In this document: piece after piece, positions 58,343-64,000 of the stretch | How positions within the stretch are numbered: position 1 is the stretch's first letter | Layout of the letters: each line of letters starts with the position of its first letter | Source: Firmicutes bacterium CAG:24053_14 | Lineage (GTDB): Bacteria; Bacillota; Clostridia; Oscillospirales; Oscillospiraceae | Direction: 5' to 3' | DNA length: 64,000 bases | Assembly: GCA_001916715.1 (NCBI GenBank) | Contig: MNSZ01000046.1 | Span: 98,611 to 162,610 of the forward strand | The notes under the pieces: model-generated | The model's database searches: none | Told to the model about the DNA's origin: nothing | Seen by the model: the letters and a program-made list of their open reading frames with translations, nothing else | Position numbers and translations under genes: made by a program

Positions 58343-58714
58343 ATGAAAAGAAAACAGCAAGCCACCACATCGGGTGAAGATTATTTAGAGGCAATTTTAG
58401 TGCTCCAAATGCAGAAAGGAACAGTGCGCTCTGTTGATGTCGCCCGGCATATGGAGGTGTCAAAGCCCAGCGTGAGCCATGCGGTGGCGACCCTGCGGGA
58501 TGGAGGTTTTCTGACGATGGACAGCGACTATTTCCTGCACCTGACCGATGTGGGCCGGGAAGTGGCGGAACAGATCTACGAAAAGCACCGTTTCTTTACC
58601 GAGTGTCTGATTGCCGCCGGCGTGGATCCGAAAACCGCAGAGGCAGATGCCTGCCGGATTGAGCACGTCATCAGCGATGAGAGTTTCCAAAAATTAAAGA
58701 AACAACTCATGTAA
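58343..58714 (+). CDS. DtxR/MntR family metal-dependent repressor
   Basis: A 123-residue regulator: winged helix (about 10-70) with GEDYLEAILVLQMQKGTVRS, then DVARHMEVSKPSVSHAVATL, and a short dimer/metal domain (75-123). Potential metal ligands: Asp and Glu of GEDYLEA, His of YEKHRFF, and Cys-x-x-Glu-His in ADACRIEHVIS. The Asp is as in MntR, whereas the Cys is as in DtxR/IdeR, so iron or manganese is possible. No SH3-like domain. The first 95 bases of the gene are AT-rich like the cargo; the rest is GC-rich like the element to the right. Confidence 0.87.
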   Translation: MKRKQQATTSGEDYLEAILVLQMQKGTVRSVDVARHMEVSKPSVSHAVATLRDGGFLTMDSDYFLHLTDVGREVAEQIYEKHRFFTECLIAAGVDPKTAEADACRIEHVISDESFQKLKKQLM

Positions 58715-58771
58715 CCTGTGGAGATCGAACTCATTACACCAAGAGTGTCTTCGAAATTGAGGATGACCAAT

Positions 58772-59734
58772 ATGCAAAACGATCCGCGCTCCCGAATTCT
58801 CCTATTGCTACAACTTCTCCTGAAGCAGACAGATGAGCACCACTACGCAACTGGCGCGGATATTCTCCGTTTTTGGGAGACTCATGGCATCCAGACCACC
58901 CGGAAAAATGTGTACAGCGATATCCAACTGCTCATGGACTTCGGACTGGACATCATCTGCATCAAAAGTACGCAGAACCGCTACTTCATCGGCTCCCGGC
59001 TACTGGAGTTGCCGGAACTGAAACTGCTGGTGGACGCTGTGGAGTCTTCCCACCTCATCACGGAGAAGAAAAGCACCGCCCTCATCGAGAAGCTGGGCCA
59101 TCTCACCAGTCGGCACAACGCCGCGATCCTGAACCGTCCTATCTACATGGACGGCACGGCTAAACCGGACAATGAGGCTGTGTATTACGCCATCGACGCC
59201 ATCCAGACGGCGATCCACGAACAGCGGGCCATCTCTTTCCAGTATTTCGAGTACACGCCGAAAAAGGAAAAGGTCCTGAAACATAAGGGCTACCGCTATG
59301 GGTTCAGCCCCTACACCCTCATCTGGAACCGGGACTTCTACTACGCCGTGGGCTGGTCGGAAAAGCACGGCAAACTGGCGCAGTTCCGGGTGGACCGCAT
59401 GACGGCCATCCAAGAAACCGACGCCCCCTACACAGCAGACCCGTCCTTTGACCCAGCGTCCTACCTTCGGGAAGTCTTTGGGATGTACCACGACGCGCCC
59501 CGGCGGGTGATGCTACTGTGTGAGAACCGCACCATGCGAAATGTCATAGACCACTTCGGCGAGGATGTGGCCACGGAGGTGGTGGACACCAAACACTTCC
59601 GGGCTACTGTGGATGTGGCACCTACCCCACCATTCTTCTCATGGGTATTCACCTTCGGCGGCGCCATCCGTATCGAAGGGCCTGCGGAGGTTCTGGCGAA
59701 AATGAAGAATATGGCCGCGTGGCTGCATACATAA
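58772..59734 (+). CDS. WYL domain transcriptional regulator
   Basis: A 320-residue protein. Winged helix (about 5-70): RILLLLQLLLKQTDEHHYAT and ILRFWETHGIQTTRKNVYSD. The WYL domain (about 140-215) has the Trp-Tyr-Leu-like core FSPYTLIWNRDFYYAVGWSE and FRVDRMTAI, and the C-terminal WCX-type extension ends the protein. WYL proteins sense nucleic acids or nucleotides and are common on mobile elements. The ATG at MQNDPRS is chosen because GAGG is nine bases upstream. It is probably part of the conjugative element rather than of the metal cargo. Confidence 0.88.
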   Translation: MQNDPRSRILLLLQLLLKQTDEHHYATGADILRFWETHGIQTTRKNVYSDIQLLMDFGLDIICIKSTQNRYFIGSRLLELPELKLLVDAVESSHLITEKKSTALIEKLGHLTSRHNAAILNRPIYMDGTAKPDNEAVYYAIDAIQTAIHEQRAISFQYFEYTPKKEKVLKHKGYRYGFSPYTLIWNRDFYYAVGWSEKHGKLAQFRVDRMTAIQETDAPYTADPSFDPASYLREVFGMYHDAPRRVMLLCENRTMRNVIDHFGEDVATEVVDTKHFRATVDVAPTPPFFSWVFTFGGAIRIEGPAEVLAKMKNMAAWLHT

Positions 59735-59740
59735 AAGCAA

Positions 59741-59776
59741 GAGGGATCCGCCCAGGAAACGCTGGGCAGATCCCTC
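59741..59776 (+). terminator. Strong hairpin after the WYL gene
   Basis: GAGGGATC(C)GCCCAG paired with CTGGGC(A)GATCCCTC around GAAACG. No T-run beyond it. Confidence 0.65.
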
Positions 59777-59791
59777 TCACCTTTATAGAGC

Positions 59792-59834
59792 AGGAGGGCC
59801 GCTGCGGGGATACATTCCCCGCAGCGGTCCTCCT
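59792..59834 (-). terminator. Long hairpin between convergent genes
   Basis: An inverted repeat with a nearly perfect 19-bp stem, AGGAGG(G)CCGCTGCGGGGA and its complement, loop TACAT. It ends five bases before the stop of the minus-strand gene at 59839. Confidence 0.65.
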
Positions 59835-59838
59835 GATT

Positions 59839-61929
59839 TTAGTCCGAAAAGTATACCGGCCTGCCAATGGATGTAAAGCCCTCGATGCCGGTGATCACCA
59901 CATTGTTGTATCCGCTGGCGCAGTGGATGATGAGCAGATTGCCGCTCTCATCCCTGCCGCCTACGATGCCCACGTGGGAGTCCTCTGGGTAAAATACCAG
60001 ATCGCCGGGCATCGCCTCATCCCAAGAAATGGCGGTACAGTAACTGTGCTGTGCCGATGCCCCTCCCCCGTGGCCGATGATGTACTCGCCGCCCGTGGCG
60101 TTGTAGAATACCCAGTCGACATACCCTGAGCAATCCATCCCGTAGGGCCGGTAGGTGCCGGAGCTGGAACTGCCGGGGGCCGTGACCTGCATGGTAGTCC
60201 CCCAGCGGGAGTCCCAGCCGAGGACGAGGCTCTTGCCGCCCCAGAAGTAATTGACTTTGCCCACCAGTTGGCATGCGGTTTCTATGATCTCCCGGCGCTC
60301 GGCGCTCAGGTCCGCCGGCAGCGAGGCAAGCAGTTCCTTGGCGTCGGCCTCCGTCACAGCCAGATTCCCAATGGCCCCGCCCAGCAGTTCGAGGTTTTCC
60401 AGCAGGTCGTCCAGCATGTCGTTCTGCTCGTCGGTAAAGGCGTAGTGCTCCCGCATCTCGTCCACGGTCTTTCCCGTGACGGAGATGGTCAGGATGGTTT
60501 CCGTCCAGCTGTCGTCCTCGCCGTCGTCCGGGTCGCTGTCCGGGTGGTCTATGGTTTCCACAGCGGAGGAGAGGGATGTCATTTCCCAGAATACCTCCTT
60601 CAGCCGTGCTACCCGGTCTGCATCCAGGGTGACTACATCCACACCGTCATTGGTCCCTGCGGTTTTTACCGCAAACACTGCCACGATCTCCCGCCAGTCC
60701 GGCGGGGCGCCGTCTATGATAATCTGGTCGTAGTCCCCGGCCTGCAGTTCCTCCAGCTTACCAGCGTATTCCACATTGATCTGGGCGATGGCCGTACTGA
60801 GCGCCACAGAGGTACTGTCAGCAGGCTCGTTGGCGAACAGGATACCAAAGGGGGAGGCGATTAACAGGCCGACGACACAAATCAGGACCAACAGGGCAAG
60901 GACGACAGATCCTCCCGCAGCCGCAGCGGCGATCAGGCTCTTGGCGGCGGCATAGATGGCCCGCAGGGCGTTTCCGGCCTTGGCAGCGGCCTTTTTCGCC
61001 GCACTCCCCGCCTGTTTTGCCGCCTGCCGGAACCGGGCCGTTTGCTGTGCCACATGGGCTGCTTTGGCGCTCTGGGCGGCACGGGTGGCCCCACGCCCCG
61101 TCTGGGCCGCAGCCCTCCCAGCATGGTCCGCTGTTTTTACCACCCGCCTGGAGGAGCCGGCAACCGGCTTTGCGTGGCGCACGGCCCTGCCACGGCCTGC
61201 CTCCTTTATGGCAGGTGTTTTGCGTTTCCCTTTTGGCAGGGGGCCGGCATCTTGGGCAGGCTCCACCTTTGGCCGCATGGGCGATACAGTCCCGTCCCGC
61301 CTGCCCCCATTCCCATGTGCAGTTCTGCCGGAAGACCGGCGATCTCCTACAGGTTGCATAGGCTCTTGCCCGCTGCCTGCCGGCTGACGCATCCGCTCGA
61401 CTCTGTCCTGCGCGGACTTCTGCGCTGCCTGCCGCCCGCGCTCCCGGATGAAGGGTTGCTGGCCCTGGGTGCGCTCTGGTGACAGGCCGGAAACCTGCGT
61501 TTCCGTTTGAGCGCGCAGGTATGCGTCCTTGGTCTTGATCCGCTGCCCGGCTTTTCCGACCGGTTCCGCCGGCTGGTCTGCCGCTGCGGCGCCAGGCCGG
61601 CTTTCCTGCTCCCGTGTACGGATCTCCGGCGCGGGATCCCCAGCGGTGGAATCCGCGGAACTGCCGTCGCGGGAGGCACGGTTCTTCCGTTTCTCCTTGA
61701 TGAGCTTTTCCGCACCGCGCTCCATGCGGCGCATGCTGTCCGCAGTGGTATCCTCGATTTGGTCGCCGCCATAGTCATCCCGCCGCCCCTGCTGGGCGGC
61801 GTCACGGAGCTGCGTCCGCAGGCGGTTTGTCCCATCCTCCAGGCCGCGATGGACCAACTCCTTCGGTACGGCCGTTATCTTCTCCCGGATGGAGGATGTA
61901 GCCTGCGGTTTCTCCTTGATTTTATCCAT
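59839..61929 (-). CDS. Conjugative-element cell-wall hydrolase (CD1108-type, NlpC/P60)
   Basis: A 696-residue protein of the kind encoded after VirB4 in Tn1549/CTn-type elements. Residues 1-330 are charged, Arg/Gln/Ala-rich and probably disordered or cytosolic. One membrane span follows near 335-370 (VVLALLVLICVVGLLIASPF). An extracellular region (about 380-555) leads to a C-terminal NlpC/P60 cysteine peptidase: catalytic Cys in GMDCSGYVDW, His in DSHVGIVGG, and a third polar residue in IIHCASG. It opens peptidoglycan for the mating channel. GGAGGTG precedes the ATG; VirB4 ends 30 bases upstream. Confidence 0.88.
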   Translation of the reverse strand: MDKIKEKPQATSSIREKITAVPKELVHRGLEDGTNRLRTQLRDAAQQGRRDDYGGDQIEDTTADSMRRMERGAEKLIKEKRKNRASRDGSSADSTAGDPAPEIRTREQESRPGAAAADQPAEPVGKAGQRIKTKDAYLRAQTETQVSGLSPERTQGQQPFIRERGRQAAQKSAQDRVERMRQPAGSGQEPMQPVGDRRSSGRTAHGNGGRRDGTVSPMRPKVEPAQDAGPLPKGKRKTPAIKEAGRGRAVRHAKPVAGSSRRVVKTADHAGRAAAQTGRGATRAAQSAKAAHVAQQTARFRQAAKQAGSAAKKAAAKAGNALRAIYAAAKSLIAAAAAGGSVVLALLVLICVVGLLIASPFGILFANEPADSTSVALSTAIAQINVEYAGKLEELQAGDYDQIIIDGAPPDWREIVAVFAVKTAGTNDGVDVVTLDADRVARLKEVFWEMTSLSSAVETIDHPDSDPDDGEDDSWTETILTISVTGKTVDEMREHYAFTDEQNDMLDDLLENLELLGGAIGNLAVTEADAKELLASLPADLSAERREIIETACQLVGKVNYFWGGKSLVLGWDSRWGTTMQVTAPGSSSSGTYRPYGMDCSGYVDWVFYNATGGEYIIGHGGGASAQHSYCTAISWDEAMPGDLVFYPEDSHVGIVGGRDESGNLLIIHCASGYNNVVITGIEGFTSIGRPVYFSD

Positions 61930-61959
61930 CCAAACACCTCCCTATGGAAACGGGCCGCA

Positions 61960-64000
61960 TCACGCGGCCCGCCCCATCCCGATGGTGCCATCTGTGTCGG
62001 AGGGCTTGGTAGTCATCAATTTATACAGCCGGTTCTTCGGGAAGTTGTCCATGAAGGGTACGATAGCACTGCCACACTTGATGAGGCCGCGGCCGGAGTC
62101 CACGTTGGTGATGTAGGAGAGCTGGTTGTCCGAAATGTTCAGCAGCCGGGCCAGTTCTGTCCGGTCCGTCGCCGCCTGGTTGAGCATGACGAGGAACTCG
62201 CTGTTGGCCAGCATGGTCCGGGCGGTGTGGGACTGCAGGAGGTCGTCCACATTCTGTGTAATGCCGGTGCAGCAGGCCCGGTATTTGCGGACGCGCTTCC
62301 AGAGGGTAAATAGGAAGTTCGCGCTGTACTCATGCTGGAACAGCAGATAGATCTCGTCGATGTAGATCCAGGTATTGCGCCCCTGCTGCCGGTTGCGGAT
62401 GATGCGGTTGAAAATGCTGTCCAGCACCACCAGCATGCCCACGGGCAGGAGCTGACGGCCCAGATCCCGGATGTCATAGCAGAGGATGCGGGAATTGGTG
62501 TCCACATTGGTGGGCTTGGCGAAGGTGTTGAGGCTGCCCTCGGTGAACAGCTCAATGGCCAGCGCCACATCCCGAGCCTCCGGCTCCGGCTGGCGCAGCA
62601 GCTCAGCGTGGAAATCCTGCAGGGTGGGCACCGCGCCGGTGTAGCCCCTGCGGATGTACTCCCGGTAGCACTGTGCAGCGCAGCGGTCGATGATGGACTT
62701 CTCCTTGGCGGAGAGTTTCCCGGATCCCATGAGCTGCTCACACAGGGACAGCAGAAACTCGGACTTCAGCACCACCGGGTTCTCCCCGTCACCGTAGCCC
62801 TGCTCCATGTCCATTGCGTTGATGTGGTTGGGCGAGGTGGCGGACACCTCGATCACCTCGCCGCCCAGCCCCTCGATGAGCGGCCGGTATTCGGATTCCG
62901 GGTCGATGACGATGATGTCGTCCGGCACCCCGCCGTCACCATTCTCCGCCGCCAGGGCCAGCCCCACCATCTCCCGCTTGGCGGTGAAGGACTTGCCGGA
63001 GCCGGACACGCCGAGGACAAAGCCGTTGGCGTTGAGCAGTTCCCAGCGGTTGGCGAGGATGAGGTTCTTGCTGATGGTATTCTGGCCGTAGTACACGCCG
63101 CCCTGATGGCGGATCTCCTGGGCCTTGAAGGGCATGAGGACGGCCAGCGCCTCGGTGGTGAGGGTGCGGAGAGCATCGATGCGGCGCAGGCCCAGAGGCA
63201 GCGCCGTCACCAGCCCCTCTGCCTGCTGCCAGTTGAGGGTGGAGAGCTGACACAGGTGCTTGCGGGCAATGGACTGAAGGGTTTCCGTGTCGCTGTCCAG
63301 TTCCTCTTTGCTGTCCGCCAGATGCACCAGCGTCACCACAGCGAACATCATGCGCTGGTCACGGGTGGTGAGATCATCCAGCATCTCACGGGTTTCCTTG
63401 CGCTGCTGTTCGAGGTCATACGGGACAACGGCGGAGAAGTTGTTGTTGCTGTTCTGCCGGCGCTGCCAGTTGGTCACATTGGTTTCCACGCCCAGCAGTC
63501 GGTTCTGCATCTCACGCACCGCCTCGTCCGTGGGGACGGGGATCACATCGATGGACAGCATGAGCGTCCGGTTCAACTCCGTCAACTCGTTGATCATGGA
63601 GTCTTTGATGTAGGAGGCGTACTCCTTGAGGAACAGGACCCGCCCGAACTTATCGCCCATGACAAAGTGGTCCTTCTTGAACTCCATGCTGTCCGGGCAG
63701 ATGGCATCCTTATAGGAGGCCCCCTTCCGCATGCTGTCCTTCAGGTTGAAGTGGAACTCCGTTTCCTCACCTACCCGGTAGAAGTCGTGGAGGATCCGCA
63801 GACGTTCGATGGCGTCCAGTTCCTCGCTGCGGGAGTCCAACTTGCTGAGCCGGCTGGTAATATCATTGGTGACACGGTCAAAGAAGGTTCTGGCCTCATC
63901 CACATTCTTCTTGTGAGTGGAGACGGTGATGTACCGCTCCTGCACCACGCTGTTGGACGAGTCAGTGACCTTGTCCATGAGCATGGTGTTGTACTCGGCC
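61960..64000 (-). CDS. VirB4/TraE-type conjugation ATPase, 5-prime end outside the window
   Basis: At least 680 residues are visible and the frame stays open to the window edge (AEYNT before the first Met), so the N-terminal 100 or so residues are missing. It has the type IV secretion ATPase layout: an N-terminal interaction domain with LRILHDFYRVGEETEFHF, then Walker A GVSGSGKSFTAKREM, IDPESEYRPLIEGLGG, and Walker B TWIYIDEIYLLF followed by the RACCTGITQNVDDLLQS segment. It powers DNA or pilus transfer of an integrative conjugative element of the Tn1549/CTn group. Oriented away from the cargo genes. Confidence 0.92.
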   Translation of the reverse strand, partial: AEYNTMLMDKVTDSSNSVVQERYITVSTHKKNVDEARTFFDRVTNDITSRLSKLDSRSEELDAIERLRILHDFYRVGEETEFHFNLKDSMRKGASYKDAICPDSMEFKKDHFVMGDKFGRVLFLKEYASYIKDSMINELTELNRTLMLSIDVIPVPTDEAVREMQNRLLGVETNVTNWQRRQNSNNNFSAVVPYDLEQQRKETREMLDDLTTRDQRMMFAVVTLVHLADSKEELDSDTETLQSIARKHLCQLSTLNWQQAEGLVTALPLGLRRIDALRTLTTEALAVLMPFKAQEIRHQGGVYYGQNTISKNLILANRWELLNANGFVLGVSGSGKSFTAKREMVGLALAAENGDGGVPDDIIVIDPESEYRPLIEGLGGEVIEVSATSPNHINAMDMEQGYGDGENPVVLKSEFLLSLCEQLMGSGKLSAKEKSIIDRCAAQCYREYIRRGYTGAVPTLQDFHAELLRQPEPEARDVALAIELFTEGSLNTFAKPTNVDTNSRILCYDIRDLGRQLLPVGMLVVLDSIFNRIIRNRQQGRNTWIYIDEIYLLFQHEYSANFLFTLWKRVRKYRACCTGITQNVDDLLQSHTARTMLANSEFLVMLNQAATDRTELARLLNISDNQLSYITNVDSGRGLIKCGSAIVPFMDNFPKNRLYKLMTTKPSDTDGTIGMGRAA

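Overview
The window looks like a chromosome segment of an anaerobic, spore-lineage Firmicute of class Clostridia, most likely a gut Oscillospiraceae/Ruminococcaceae-type bacterium. Pointers are a biotin-dependent Na+-pumping decarboxylase, Rex, a BofC-like exported protein, Firmicute-type promoters and ribosome binding sites, and a VirB4/CD1108-type conjugative element. Positions 1 to about 48,300 are GC-rich native sequence; about 48,400-58,400 is visibly AT-rich; 58,440-64,000 is GC-rich again but carries mobile-element genes.

Layout. 1-3.8 kb: palindromic repeats, a DUF1292 protein, a BofC-like exported protein, a class A penicillin-binding protein and a small protein. 3.9-7.3 kb: a four-gene oxaloacetate-decarboxylase-type sodium pump. 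7.4-13.7 kb: a TetR regulator and two ABC-2 transporter modules, one headed by a membrane-anchored XRE regulator. 13.8-23.3 kb (minus): one long aromatic amino acid operon (chorismate mutase, prephenate dehydratase, aroB, aroC, aroE-aroK fusion, aroQ, aroA, tyrA, DAHP synthase, aminotransferase). It is preceded by what reads as a classical attenuator: consensus promoter, leader peptide rich in Phe/Tyr/Trp, two terminators and an antiterminator pairing. 23.4-29 kb (minus): CBS-type Mn pyrophosphatase, an ECF sigma/anti-sigma pair, dusB, xth and trmB. 29-31.2 kb: rex and mnmE.

31.2-40.4 kb is the most unusual native region. It holds a LarA-family racemase-like protein, a TRAP transporter (in M-P-Q order) and, divergently, an 895-residue fusion of a glycerate 2-kinase domain to an enolase-like domain, followed by GntR and RpiR regulators. 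Together they suggest uptake, isomerisation, phosphorylation and dehydration of a small hydroxy acid. The enolase half, however, lacks three catalytic residues of true enolases while keeping the metal ligands and both lysines, so the exact chemistry is open. The fusion promoter carries a palindrome whose core recurs at the promoter of an ornithine cyclodeaminase-family gene at 47 kb.

40.4-48.3 kb: a DivIVA-like protein, a repeat-rich membrane protein, pncB with the niacin regulator niaR, an EIIC-like permease, the ornithine cyclodeaminase-family gene and an AraC regulator. 48.4-58.7 kb: acquired metal-uptake cargo comprising an AraC regulator, a five-gene Nik/Opp-type ABC importer, two half-ABC proteins resembling siderophore importers (IrtAB/YbtPQ) and a DtxR/MntR-type regulator. 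58.7-64 kb: a WYL regulator and two conjugation proteins (an NlpC/P60 wall hydrolase and a VirB4 ATPase running off the window). The cargo is therefore probably carried at one end of an integrative conjugative element whose other end lies beyond position 64,000. No rRNA, tRNA, CRISPR array, transposase or integrase was found.
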